Below the pieces are notes generated by a model. The model made no database searches. It saw nothing but the letters and a program-made list of their open reading frames with translations, and was not told the origin of the DNA. A DNA stretch of 64,000 nt from Stenotrophomonas nitritireducens (GTDB taxonomy: Bacteria > Pseudomonadota > Gammaproteobacteria > Xanthomonadales > Xanthomonadaceae): positions 1,791,001 to 1,855,000 of the forward strand of contig NZ_CP016756.1 of NCBI RefSeq assembly GCF_001700965.1. Direction: 5' to 3'. Made by a program: the position numbers and the translations under genes. Positions 7,835-17,968 of this stretch are shown one piece after another; position 1 is the first letter of the stretch, and each line of letters starts with the position of its first letter.

Positions 7835-9115
7835 ATGCCGCAACACCCGCATCTTGTCGTCGTCGGCGGTGGTTTCGCCGGGCTCTGGGCCAGCCGTGCG
7901 CTGGCCGATGCGCCACTGCGCATCACCCTGGTCGACCGCCGCAACCACCATCTGTTCCAGCCCCTGCTTTACCAGGTTGCCACGGCCGGGCTGTCCGCGC
8001 CGGATATTGCCGCGCCGCTGCGCCACATTCTCGGCGGGCAACGCAACATCGAGGTCCGCCTGGGCGAGGTGACCGCCATCGACAAGCATGCCAGGCAGCT
8101 GCAGCTCGGCGACGGCAGCCAGCTCGGCTACGACATGTTGCTGGTGGCCAGTGGCGCTACCCATGCGTATTTCGGCCACGACGAATGGGCCAACGACGCA
8201 CCTGGCCTGAAGACCCTGGACGATGCCCTCGCGCTGCGCCGCAAGCTGCTGCTGGCGTTCGAGCGCGCCGAGGCCGAGCCCGACCCAGCCAAGCGTGCGG
8301 CGTGGTTGAGTTTCGCCATCGTCGGCGGCGGCCCCACCGGGGTGGAACTGGCCGGCACCCTGGCCGAGATCGCCCGCCACACGCTGAAGAACGAATTCCG
8401 CCACATCAACCCGGCCGATGCCAAGGTGCGGCTGGTGGAAGCCGGCCCGCGCGTGCTGTCCTCGTTTCCGGAGGTGCTGTCCTTGAAGGCACGCCGCCAG
8501 CTGGAAAAACTGGGCGTGGAAGTGCTCACCGGCACCCCCGTCAACCATATCAACGGACAGGGCTTCCAGCTCGGCGACACCCATGTGCCGGCACGCACGG
8601 TGGTGTGGGCCGCCGGTGTGGCCGCCTCACCGCTGGCACGGACGCTGGACGTGCCGCTGGACCGCGCCGGCCGCGTGCTGGTCGAGCCGGACCTCACCAT
8701 TTCCGGCCACCCGGAGATCTTCGTCGGCGGCGACCTGGTCGCGCTGACCCAGGCCAATGGCCGGCCGGTGCCCGGGGTGGCGCCGGCGGCCAAGCAGATG
8801 GGCAAGTACGTGGCGCAGGTGATCAGCGCCCGCCTTGCCGGCAAGCCGGCACCTGCCGCGTTCCGCTACAACGACCAGGGCAACCTGGCCACCATCGGGC
8901 GCATGGCGGCCATCGTCCACGTCGGCAAGCTGCAGCTCTCCGGTGTGCTGGCGTGGTGGTTCTGGCTGGCCGCCCATGTGTTCTTCCTGATCGGCTTCCG
9001 CAACCGGCTGGTGGTGCTGCTGAACTGGGCAGTGGCGTACTGGAGCTACCAGCGCAGCGCGCGCATCATCCTCGGCGATGCCGACGAGGATCACGACAAG
9101 GAGCCCGCCGGCTGA
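7835..9115 (+). CDS. ndh: Type II NADH dehydrogenase (NDH-2)
   Basis: This 426-residue flavoprotein has two dinucleotide-binding folds: VVVGGGFAGLW at the N-terminus for FAD, and FAIVGGGPTGVELAG near residue 158 for NADH. GGDLVALTQ near residue 297 contains the FAD-contacting aspartate. The C-terminal about 60 residues are aromatic and hydrophobic (VLAWWFWLAAHVFFLIGF), the membrane-docking helix region of NDH-2. The enzyme oxidises NADH and reduces quinone at the inner membrane without pumping protons. I chose the ATG at 7835 because of GGAG at 7824; an upstream in-frame ATG at 7802 would add 11 residues without homology value. It stands alone, divergent from the NYN gene. Confidence 0.9.
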   Translation: MPQHPHLVVVGGGFAGLWASRALADAPLRITLVDRRNHHLFQPLLYQVATAGLSAPDIAAPLRHILGGQRNIEVRLGEVTAIDKHARQLQLGDGSQLGYDMLLVASGATHAYFGHDEWANDAPGLKTLDDALALRRKLLLAFERAEAEPDPAKRAAWLSFAIVGGGPTGVELAGTLAEIARHTLKNEFRHINPADAKVRLVEAGPRVLSSFPEVLSLKARRQLEKLGVEVLTGTPVNHINGQGFQLGDTHVPARTVVWAAGVAASPLARTLDVPLDRAGRVLVEPDLTISGHPEIFVGGDLVALTQANGRPVPGVAPAAKQMGKYVAQVISARLAGKPAPAAFRYNDQGNLATIGRMAAIVHVGKLQLSGVLAWWFWLAAHVFFLIGFRNRLVVLLNWAVAYWSYQRSARIILGDADEDHDKEPAG

Positions 9116-9135
9116 TCCGCCTCACCCGCCAACGC

Positions 9136-9537
9136 TCAGCTGTTGCCGCTGGCGAACTGCTCGAATACCTCGCGCCCGGTGAGCATGGGCGTCTGGTTGG
9201 CCAGGTCGTAATACGGCGGTTTTTCGTCGATGAAGATCTGGCTGGCAAGCGCGAAGCTGTGATCCTGGAACACGCCGGCCGGCACGAAGTATTCGCCATC
9301 CGGTACAAGCCGGTAATACAGGTGCGTACCGCATTGCCCGCAGAAGCCGCGCTCGGCCCAGTCCGAGGAACGGTAGGTTTTGACGGTGTCGCCGAGCACC
9401 TGCACTTGGTCATCGCAATGCACCGCGAACAACGGACCGCCCGACCAGCGGCGGCACATGCTGCAGTGACACAGGCCAATCTCGGAACTGTCATTGGCGA
9501 TCACTTCGACAGCACCACACAGGCAGTTTCCTTTCAT
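9136..9537 (-). CDS. GFA/CENP-V family zinc protein
   Basis: The 133-residue protein has the cysteine pattern of the GFA (glutathione-dependent formaldehyde-activating) family: CLCGAVE at the start, CHCSMCRRWSGG near residue 23 and FCGQCGTHLYYR near 70. Family members bind two zinc ions. A few bind S-hydroxymethylglutathione, but most are uncharacterised. It converges with ndh, leaving only 20 bases between the stop codons. The gene is surrounded by repeats on its 5' side. No substrate is claimed. Confidence 0.85.
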   Translation of the reverse strand: MKGNCLCGAVEVIANDSSEIGLCHCSMCRRWSGGPLFAVHCDDQVQVLGDTVKTYRSSDWAERGFCGQCGTHLYYRLVPDGEYFVPAGVFQDHSFALASQIFIDEKPPYYDLANQTPMLTGREVFEQFASGNS

Positions 9538-9598
9538 CGTCAGGTCCGGCGGAAAGAGGAAAGCCGAATTTACACGGGAAAGCCACGCGCGATCACCC

Positions 9599-9941
9599 GT
9601 AGTGCCGAGCCATGTCCGGCAGGGGCCTTACCGGCAAAACCGCTCTTGTAGTGCCGAGCCATGCTCGGCAGGGGCGTTACCGGCAACGGTGAGCCCTGCA
9701 TAAAACCCTTGCCGAGCATGGCTCGGTACTACCGATTACCGGCCCTTCGGAATGACCTTCAGCTGTAGCCCGGGTAAGCGCAGCGCACCCGGGGCTTGCC
9801 GCGAAGAACTCCCGGGTGCGCTGCGCTTACCCGGGCTACGGGATGTTTCGTTCCCTGTAGTGCCGAGCCATGCTCGGCAGGAGCTTTACCGGCAACGATG
9901 CGCCTTGCATAAGGCATCTGCCGAGCATGGATCTGCACTAC
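9599..9941. repeat. Cluster of SMAG elements and a long GTAG palindrome
   Basis: A single SMAG-type unit starts at 9599, an inverted pair spans 9648-9732, and another spans 9857-9941. Between them, 9765-9839 is a different palindrome whose arms begin GTAGCCCGGGTAAGCG and end in the complement (CTAC). The same long palindrome recurs at 32732-32830. The cluster fills the space between the GFA gene start and the rpoH terminator; no gene is seen. Confidence 0.88.
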
Positions 9942-9945
9942 AAAA

Positions 9946-9976
9946 GCAAAGGCCCGGGTTTCCCCGGGCCTTTGAA
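9946..9976 (-). terminator. Terminator of rpoH
   Basis: AAAGGCCCGGG pairs with CCCGGGCCTTT around a short loop, followed on the minus strand by TTTGCTTTTG. It lies 20 bases after the rpoH stop codon. Confidence 0.8.
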
Positions 9977-9996
9977 TTTCATCGTTGCGGCCTTGC

Positions 9997-10872
<876 letters not shown>

Positions 10873-10876
10873 AGGA

Positions 10877-10976
10877 CCTCATCTTAGCAGTCGAACTATT
10901 GGACTGCTCAGTACAGAAAAAGTTCCAGCGTTCTGTTTTTGTCGCCAAACCCCAGGTTAAACCTGAATAGGCGACA
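10877..10976 (-). promoter_or_regulatory. rpoH leader with nested inverted repeats
   Basis: Immediately upstream of the rpoH Shine-Dalgarno, AGCAGTC (10887) pairs with GACTGCT (10902) around nine bases. Further upstream, CAGGTTAAACCTG (near 10952) is a palindrome inside an outer GTCGCC/GGCGAC pair. Promoter hexamers could not be assigned with confidence. The rest of the 342-base gap to 11214 shows no gene. Confidence 0.5.
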
Positions 10977-11150
10977 CAAACAGCGGCACCGCAGCAGAAC
11001 CCTTAACGTAGCAAACCCAGTGCCTCACGCATATGACAAGGCGCAACGGGATTCAGCCTGCGGCCGGCAGACCGGCGCTGACGGCCTGCCGGATGCTCTC
11101 CATCCAGCCACTCCGCAGCCGAGCCGGGCAGCCCGCAGGAGGGAAAGCCC

Positions 11151-11173
11151 GGGAGGGCATCGTGCGCCCTCCC
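11151..11173 (-). terminator. Possible terminator hairpin after autotransporter gene
   Basis: GGGAGGGC pairs with GCCCTCCC around seven bases, 42 bases beyond the autotransporter stop codon. The following sequence (GGGCTTTCCC) is a weak T-run, so intrinsic termination is uncertain. Confidence 0.4.
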
Positions 11174-11214
11174 CGCCTTGGCCGTCGCAAACGCGCGGCC
11201 CCGCCGCCTTGGCT

Positions 11215-14200
11215 TCAGCGCCCGTCGGGTTTGGCCGGCGCTCGGCCTGGCTCAACCACCGGCCGGGTCAGGCCGCTGTTCTGGAACCAGGCCTGCTCGG
11301 CGTTGATCGGCGCCAAAGCCCGTCCATAACCGATGCGCAGGCCGAAGCTGTTGGCAAATGCATCACGCGCCTGTTCGCGACGGAACAGGAAGGACATGCT
11401 CCAACCATTGCTGAAGTCCACGTCCAAGCCGGCGCCCACTGCCAACAGATCATCGTTGTAGCTGCGCAGCCCAAGTACGTAGTTGCTGTCGCGCGGTGCC
11501 ACCACGTAGTTCATCTCGGCATCGCCATTGCTGCGCAGCGCCTGCCGCCACTCCAGCAACCAGGACGGGCGCAGCATCGCCTTGGCGGTGCGGAAGTTGT
11601 AGCGCCCCTCCACACCCACTGCGGCAGCGCTGCTGTCCACGTTCTGCTGTGCGTATTGCAGGTCGTAGATGCCCAATCCCTGCTCGCGGTAGGCGTCCAG
11701 GGTGGTCTTGCTGGCGTCCAGCCGGCCATAGCCGGTCAAGGTGCCGACCTCACCGGTGTGGTCGTAACCCAGGGTGAGCGACGCGAAACGCTGGTCACCG
11801 TCGCGCGACCCGGTAGCCGTTGCATTGGCGACGCTGCTGTGGCGCTTGCTGTCGAAGTCCAGCTGTCCCCAGCCCAACAGGCTGTCGACGAACCAGCTGT
11901 GCGAATGCCACACTCCGTACAACGCGAATGACTGCTGCTTGGCTTCCAGCGACGAACCACCGGTATCGAAATCGGTGTCGTTCCAGCCCATGCCACCGGC
12001 TGCACCCAGCACCAGGGTTTCGCCCACCACGCGATCAACACCGAAACTCACACCATCGCTGCGGAACTTGAAGCCCTCGCTGACACCCCGTGCGTCACGC
12101 TCACCCTGGATGATCGCACCCGCACTCCATGCACCCCACCCCGCCGGCAACCTGGGGACGGTGGCCCCCACCTGGTCGGCACGCAGCGACAGCCCGGGCT
12201 GATTGATTCCGCCCTGCATGTTCAGCGACATCCCGTTGGAGGATGCATTGCGTCCCTGCCGCAGCTGGCCCATTCGTCCCCGAATATTGTCCTGCTGGGC
12301 CTGCACGAAACGCAGGCTGGCATCGAGCTGCGCCTGCACGCCAGCCGCCACGGAAGCGTCGCGGGACGGATCAGGGCGGTCATCCACGGTCAACTCAAGG
12401 CTGACGGTGGCAGCGACGAAGTTGCCCGATTCCGCCAGCGTGGCGGTCAACGTGGTGACGCCCGCACCGACGACGCTCACGCTGCGGCCGCTGATGGTCG
12501 CAACCTGGGTGTTGCTGCTGACGAAGGTGAACTCGCCGGGTGCATTGCTGCTCGGGTCCGGCAGGTCGAAGCTGCCTTCGCTGCGCAGGCGGCGCATGTT
12601 GGCCACCCATGCCAGTGCCGGGGTTGCCTTGCCGATCTGCACGTCCAGCGTGACCTGCGTGGCAGCGCTGTAATTGGCATTGCCGGCCTGGTTGGCGGTC
12701 AATGCGCAGACACCCGCCGACAGCATTGTCACGTTGCTGCCGGCCACCGTGCACACATTGGGCGATGTCGCATTGAAGACGACCGGCGCACCCGAATCGC
12801 CACCCGTCGCCGAGACACTGAAATTCCCGTTCGGCGTGAACACCGGCGCCGCCGGGTTGGCGACGAACCGGCTGATCACCTGCGCTGCCGCACCAATCAC
12901 CACACGCAGGCTCTGCTGCGCGGCCGCCGAGTAGCTGGCATTGCCCGCCTGATCGGCGCTGAGCATGCACTCGCCTGCCGCCAGCATCGTCACCGTCGAA
13001 CCATTGACCGTGCATACCAACGGGGAGCTGGAAGCGAACAGCAGCGGCTCACCGGAGTCACCGCCCGTTGCCGCAACGCTGAAGCTGCCATTGGCTACAA
13101 AGACCGGTGCCACCGGGTTGGCGGTGAAACCGCTGATCACCTGCGTCGCCTGGCTGATCACCACGCTCAGTGTCTGCTGCGCTGCCGGTGCGTAACGGTC
13201 GTTGCCGGCCTGGTTGGCAGTCAACATGCAGTTACCCGCCATCCGCATCGTTACCGTCGAACCGCTGACCGTACACAGCGACGGCGTGGTGGAAGCGAAC
13301 ACCACCGGCTCGCCCGAAACACTGCCCACCGCCGATACCGAGAACGTGCCATTGGGCGCGAACACAGGGGCCGACGGATTGGCGGCAAAGGCCGTAATCG
13401 CCTGGGTGGCCGCATTGATTGCGACACTCAGTTGCACCTGGGCAGCTGCCGAATAGTTGATGTTACCGGCCTGGTCCGCCGTCAACGCGCAATTGCCTGC
13501 GGTCAACATCGTCACGCTGGACCCAGTGACCGTGCATACCGTTGGCGAGGTGGAAGCAAACACCAGCGCTTCGCCGGATGCGCCGCCCACCGCCGCCACG
13601 CTGAACACACCTGCCGGGCTGAACACCGGTGAGGCCGGGTTGGCGACAAAACCGGTGATCACCTGCGACAACTGTCCGATGGCGATGGACCGGGTCTGCT
13701 GCGGCGCAGCCAGCCAATAAGCATCGCCGGCCTGGTCGGCAGCAATCACGCAATTGCCTGCGGTGAGCATCGTCACCGTCGTGCCGTTGATCGCGCACAC
13801 CGTTGCAGCTTGCGGGGCAACGCTGTAACTGACCGCCAAACCGCTGCTGGCAGTGGCCGGCTTCAATGCGAACGTGCCATTGGCGACGAAACTCTGGCCC
13901 GGCTGCGCTGAAAAATCGAGCGTCTGCGGGTTCTGCCCCACCAACACGGCGCTGGTAGACCCAACGGCGTTGAGCATCAGCAGCGCATCATTGCCTGTTG
14001 TGTCCGTCAGCGCGCCGCCATTGATCTCCAGTGCATTGGCAACCGCGATGCCGTCGGTATCACCATCACCAACGGCCACGGGGTAGCTGAAGGACAATGC
14101 GCTGCTGCCGGAGCCGGCGCGGTAGCTGGCGTAAACCGTGCTGCTGCCGATGACCAGCGGCAAGCGCGGCGCACCGGTGACGACGACCGGCTTGCTGAAG

Positions 14201-17142
14201 CTGACGGTGAAGTCCAGTGCGCTGCCTGCAAGGTAATGCCCCGCAGCAGGCACGGCCACGCCCAGGACAACGGGATTGATGGTATCCACCGTGTAGGTTT
14301 GACCATTGGTGTAACCCCCGGCGATGGCGATGCCCGCCCCGTTGGTAATACCGGTGCCACTGCTGTTGAGATCCAGACGCAACGTGCCTGCGCCAGCCAC
14401 ACCGGTGATGGTCACCGTATAGTGGATACCGGCACCCACAACGGTGCTGGGCGTTCCACTGGCCGAGTCCGTGCTGGTCAACGCGAAGTCCGACACATCC
14501 ACCCCGGTCACCGCTTCGGAGAAGCTCACCTCGAACTGCAACGTGCTGGCGTTGCTGGGATCACTGCCAATCCGGGTGATGGCGCTGACCGTCGGTGCCA
14601 GCAGATACGTGAACTGATCTGCGCCACTGGTGGCGCTGCTACCGCCCAGGCTGGTCACCTGCACGTCCACCGTACCGGCGCCCCCTGCTGGCGCGGTCGC
14701 GGTGATCTGGGTCGCACTGTTGACCGTGAAGCCGGTTGCAGCGGCGGCGCCAAACTTCACCGCCGTCGTACCCATCAGGTTGGTGCCGGTGATGGTCACG
14801 GTGGTACCGCCCGTGACCGGGCCGCTGTTCGGCGAGATGGACGTTACCGTGGGCGCGGGTACATAGGTGTACTGGTCGGCTGCGCTGGTTGCGCTGTTGC
14901 CGCCGGGCGTGGTTACCCGCACGTCCACCGTACCCGTGCCCGCAGGAGCGGTCGCGGTGATCTGTGTGTTGCTGATGATCGTATAGCCCGTCGCGGCAGT
15001 CGCACCGAAGCTGACTGCCGTGGCGGAGCCCAAATTGGTGCCGCTGATGATCACCGTCGTGCCGCCACTGCTCGGACCTGCGCTCGGCGAGATCGAGGTT
15101 ACCGTGGGCGCAGGTACATAACTGTACTGACCGGCGGCACTGGTGGCGCTGGTGCCGCCCGTCGAGCTCACCCGCACATCCACCGTTCCGCTCCCTGCCG
15201 GAGCCGTCGCGGTGATGCTGGTCGCGCTGTTGACCGTGAAGCCGGTTGCTGCGGTCGAGCCGAAGGTCACCGCAGTGGTGCCGATGAAATTGCTGCCGGT
15301 GATGACCACCATCGTGCCGCCGGTGGTCGGGCCTGCGCTCGGCGTGATCATGGTGACCGTGGGCACTGGCAGATAGGTGTACTGATCGGCGGCGCTGGTC
15401 GCGCTGGTGCCGCCGACCGTGGTCACCCGCACATCCACCGTTCCGCTGCCTGCTGGAGCGGTCGCGGTGAGGGTGGTTGCGCTGAGGACCGTAAAGGCCG
15501 TTGCTGCAGTCCCGCCAAAAGTCACCGCCGACGCACCACCGAAATTGGTACCGATGAGTGTCACCATGGTGCCACCCGTGCCCGGGCCTGCGTTCGGAGT
15601 GATCGACGTGACTGTAGGTGCTGGCGCGTAGGAGTATCGATCGGCAGCGCTGATCGCGCTGGTGCCGCCAGCGCTGGTCACCGTCACGTCCACCGTACCG
15701 GTCGCACCTGCAGGCGCAGTGGCGGTGATCTGGGTTGCACTGTTGACCGTGAAGCCGGTCGCAGCGGCGGCGCCAAAATTCACCGCCGTTGTACCCGTCA
15801 GATTGGTGCCGGTGATGGTCACCGCGGTGCCGCCCGTGCCCGGGCCGCTGTTCGGCGAGATCGACGTGACCGTGGGCACTGCCACATAGGTGTACTGGTC
15901 CGCAGCGCTGGTCGCGCTGGTGCCGCCAGCGGTGGTCACCGTCACATCCACCGTACCGGCCGCACCTGCTGGCGCGGTCGCAGTTATCTGGGTCGCGCTG
16001 TTGACCGTGAAAGCGGTGGCAGCGGCCGCGCCGAAGTTCACGCGCGTCGCTGCCGTCAGATTGGTACCGGTGATGATCACCGGGGTACCGCCCGCGGTCG
16101 GACCGGCAGTCGGCGCTATCGATGTCACCGCGGGTGCGGGAACATAGGTGTACTTGCTGCTGGAGGTAACCGCGCTGGTGCCGTCTGCGTTGGTCACGGT
16201 GATGTCCACCGTGCCGGTGCCGGCGGGCGCCGTCACGGCGATGCGGCTATCGCTGGTTGCAGTAAAAGTGGCGGCGCGTACGCTGCCGAACCTGACTTCC
16301 GACGCATCGGAGAAATACATGCCCGTGAGGACGACCGGCGTACCGCCCACCGCAGGACCTGAGGTCACGCTCAAGCTGCTGAGCACCGGTGGCGCAGGCA
16401 GGACGGTTATGGTGTTGGACACGGGGCTCGACAGACTTCCCCCTGCGGCGTTGCTCGCGTTCATGTAGAACTCGTAGCGCTTGTTGCTGCTCAAGCCGCT
16501 CACGGTGATCGGGCTGCCGCTGCCCTGCCCCGCTCCCACCGCGCCGCCATCCAGTGGCAAGGCCGAGACGGCATAGGTAACCGTGCCGCCACCATTGTCC
16601 GCGGACGGCGTGAAGCTCACCACCGCCGCGCGCGGCCGCGCAACCGCAGTGACGTTGCCTGGGGCGCCCGGTATGCCGGCGCGCGCGATCCAGGACGTGG
16701 ACGATGAGACCGCTCCGCTCCACGACCCCGACGACGAACGCGCCATCGTGAAACCAAGCGAGACCTGCACGCCGCCCAGCATCACGTCGTCGGCCGTGAT
16801 CACGTACCTGGCCGTGCATGAGCCTGAGGACGTCAACGCACTGCAGTTCGACCCCGCCTGGAAAGGACCGGGAACACCACTGAAGCTCACCCCGCTGATG
16901 GGGCTGCCATTTGTGTCAACGTTGAAGGTGAAGGTTAGGACGTCACCGGCGGCGGTGAAACTGCCCGGGCTCACCGTCGAAGTCACCGACTGCGCGAAGG
17001 CAGGTGCCGCCAACATCGCCGCGCACAACAGGGCGACATTGACCACGCCGGCAAGCAGCGTGCGGGCGCGCGTGAAGGCACGCGACTGAACAGCGACCCA
17101 TGAAAAAAGAGCGCTCATCGCGCTGGAATATCCCCTGATCAT
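11215..17142 (-). CDS. Giant IPT/TIG-repeat autotransporter adhesin
   Basis: About 1975 residues. An extended N-terminal region is followed by a hydrophobic signal segment ending APAFAQ (about residue 52). Next come a domain of about 90 residues, a fibronectin-III-like domain, and seven consecutive IPT/TIG repeats of about 85 residues (SISPNSGPGTGGT...VTITGTNL). Two Ig/cadherin-like segments follow, then five repeats of about 86 residues each carrying CTVxGSxVTMLxAGxC, one BIG2-like domain and a helical linker. The last about 280 residues form an autotransporter beta-barrel (GWGAWSAGAIIQGERDARG onward). Such proteins are secreted by the type V route and display an elongated adhesive stalk. 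I chose the ATG at 17142 because of AGGGGGCG seven bases upstream; a TTG one codon earlier is possible. A tail of about 35 residues follows the last apparent barrel strand, which is unusual. Confidence 0.88.
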   Translation of the reverse strand: MIRGYSSAMSALFSWVAVQSRAFTRARTLLAGVVNVALLCAAMLAAPAFAQSVTSTVSPGSFTAAGDVLTFTFNVDTNGSPISGVSFSGVPGPFQAGSNCSALTSSGSCTARYVITADDVMLGGVQVSLGFTMARSSSGSWSGAVSSSTSWIARAGIPGAPGNVTAVARPRAAVVSFTPSADNGGGTVTYAVSALPLDGGAVGAGQGSGSPITVSGLSSNKRYEFYMNASNAAGGSLSSPVSNTITVLPAPPVLSSLSVTSGPAVGGTPVVLTGMYFSDASEVRFGSVRAATFTATSDSRIAVTAPAGTGTVDITVTNADGTSAVTSSSKYTYVPAPAVTSIAPTAGPTAGGTPVIITGTNLTAATRVNFGAAAATAFTVNSATQITATAPAGAAGTVDVTVTTAGGTSATSAADQYTYVAVPTVTSISPNSGPGTGGTAVTITGTNLTGTTAVNFGAAAATGFTVNSATQITATAPAGATGTVDVTVTSAGGTSAISAADRYSYAPAPTVTSITPNAGPGTGGTMVTLIGTNFGGASAVTFGGTAATAFTVLSATTLTATAPAGSGTVDVRVTTVGGTSATSAADQYTYLPVPTVTMITPSAGPTTGGTMVVITGSNFIGTTAVTFGSTAATGFTVNSATSITATAPAGSGTVDVRVSSTGGTSATSAAGQYSYVPAPTVTSISPSAGPSSGGTTVIISGTNLGSATAVSFGATAATGYTIISNTQITATAPAGTGTVDVRVTTPGGNSATSAADQYTYVPAPTVTSISPNSGPVTGGTTVTITGTNLMGTTAVKFGAAAATGFTVNSATQITATAPAGGAGTVDVQVTSLGGSSATSGADQFTYLLAPTVSAITRIGSDPSNASTLQFEVSFSEAVTGVDVSDFALTSTDSASGTPSTVVGAGIHYTVTITGVAGAGTLRLDLNSSGTGITNGAGIAIAGGYTNGQTYTVDTINPVVLGVAVPAAGHYLAGSALDFTVSFSKPVVVTGAPRLPLVIGSSTVYASYRAGSGSSALSFSYPVAVGDGDTDGIAVANALEINGGALTDTTGNDALLMLNAVGSTSAVLVGQNPQTLDFSAQPGQSFVANGTFALKPATASSGLAVSYSVAPQAATVCAINGTTVTMLTAGNCVIAADQAGDAYWLAAPQQTRSIAIGQLSQVITGFVANPASPVFSPAGVFSVAAVGGASGEALVFASTSPTVCTVTGSSVTMLTAGNCALTADQAGNINYSAAAQVQLSVAINAATQAITAFAANPSAPVFAPNGTFSVSAVGSVSGEPVVFASTTPSLCTVSGSTVTMRMAGNCMLTANQAGNDRYAPAAQQTLSVVISQATQVISGFTANPVAPVFVANGSFSVAATGGDSGEPLLFASSSPLVCTVNGSTVTMLAAGECMLSADQAGNASYSAAAQQSLRVVIGAAAQVISRFVANPAAPVFTPNGNFSVSATGGDSGAPVVFNATSPNVCTVAGSNVTMLSAGVCALTANQAGNANYSAATQVTLDVQIGKATPALAWVANMRRLRSEGSFDLPDPSSNAPGEFTFVSSNTQVATISGRSVSVVGAGVTTLTATLAESGNFVAATVSLELTVDDRPDPSRDASVAAGVQAQLDASLRFVQAQQDNIRGRMGQLRQGRNASSNGMSLNMQGGINQPGLSLRADQVGATVPRLPAGWGAWSAGAIIQGERDARGVSEGFKFRSDGVSFGVDRVVGETLVLGAAGGMGWNDTDFDTGGSSLEAKQQSFALYGVWHSHSWFVDSLLGWGQLDFDSKRHSSVANATATGSRDGDQRFASLTLGYDHTGEVGTLTGYGRLDASKTTLDAYREQGLGIYDLQYAQQNVDSSAAAVGVEGRYNFRTAKAMLRPSWLLEWRQALRSNGDAEMNYVVAPRDSNYVLGLRSYNDDLLAVGAGLDVDFSNGWSMSFLFRREQARDAFANSFGLRIGYGRALAPINAEQAWFQNSGLTRPVVEPGRAPAKPDGR

Positions 17143-17257
17143 CAACGCCCCCTAAGGCGCAACGCTGCCGGGCCCTGCAGGATGCATGTCCCCCCGTGGC
17201 CCGGATGAAAACACACAAACGTAAGAGGTGCGTGACGAGGGTCCGGACGCGCCGGTT

Positions 17258-17968
17258 TTACGCCGGCAGTGCCGCCCGCGCCGGCAGCCGCCAGTCGATC
17301 CGCGCCTGCCCACGGCGGGCCAGGTAATCGTTGGTCTGCGAGAAATGACGGCAGCCAAGGAAGCCCCGGTGCGCCGACAACGGCGATGGGTGTGGCGCTT
17401 TCAACACGCGGTGGCGGCCGGTGTCGATGACCTTGCCCTTCTGCTGGGCATAGGCGCCCCACAGCAGGAAAACCAAGCCTTCGCGCTCTCGGTTGAGCAC
17501 ATCGACCACGTGGTCGGTGAAGCCTTCCCAGCCACGGCCCTGATGCGCGCCGGGCTTGCCCTCTTCCACCGTCAGCACGGCGTTGAGCAGCAGCACGCCC
17601 TGCTGCGCCCACGGCAACAGGCAACCGTGGTCCGGGCGCGGGATGGCCAGATCGGCCTCCAGCTCCTTGTAGATGTTGAGCAGCGACGGCGGCACCGGCA
17701 CATCGGGTTTGACCGAGAAACTCAGGCCATGCGCCTGGCCATAGCCGTGGTACGGGTCCTGCCCCAGCACGACCACCTTCACCTGTTCGAACGGGGTGGC
17801 GTCGAATGCGGCGAAGATTTCCGGGCCAGGCGGGAACACATGTGCGCCGGCCGCCTTGCGCTTGCGCAGGAAGGCCGACAGCTCACGCATCTCCGGGCGC
17901 AGCAGCCAATCGCCGACGCGCGCCTTCCAGCTCGGTTCAAGCTGGATCTGTGCGCCCTCTTCGCTCAC
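17258..17968 (-). CDS. ung: Uracil-DNA glycosylase, family 1
   Basis: The 236-residue protein carries the family-1 UDG signatures: VVVLGQDPYHG near residue 67, with the catalytic aspartate; GVLLLNAVLTVEEGKPGAH near 124; and the active-site loop HPSPLSAHRGF near 193. It removes uracil from DNA, starting base-excision repair. The start is a GTG whose GTGA overlaps the TGA of the upstream response regulator gene, so the two are translationally coupled. There is no evident functional link with that regulator beyond co-transcription. Confidence 0.95.
   Translation of the reverse strand: MSEEGAQIQLEPSWKARVGDWLLRPEMRELSAFLRKRKAAGAHVFPPGPEIFAAFDATPFEQVKVVVLGQDPYHGYGQAHGLSFSVKPDVPVPPSLLNIYKELEADLAIPRPDHGCLLPWAQQGVLLLNAVLTVEEGKPGAHQGRGWEGFTDHVVDVLNREREGLVFLLWGAYAQQKGKVIDTGRHRVLKAPHPSPLSAHRGFLGCRHFSQTNDYLARRGQARIDWRLPARAALPA

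Noticed and set aside
14236..16362. 708-residue open frame antisense to the autotransporter
   Set aside because: It follows the repeat period of the autotransporter and has no start context or domain of its own.
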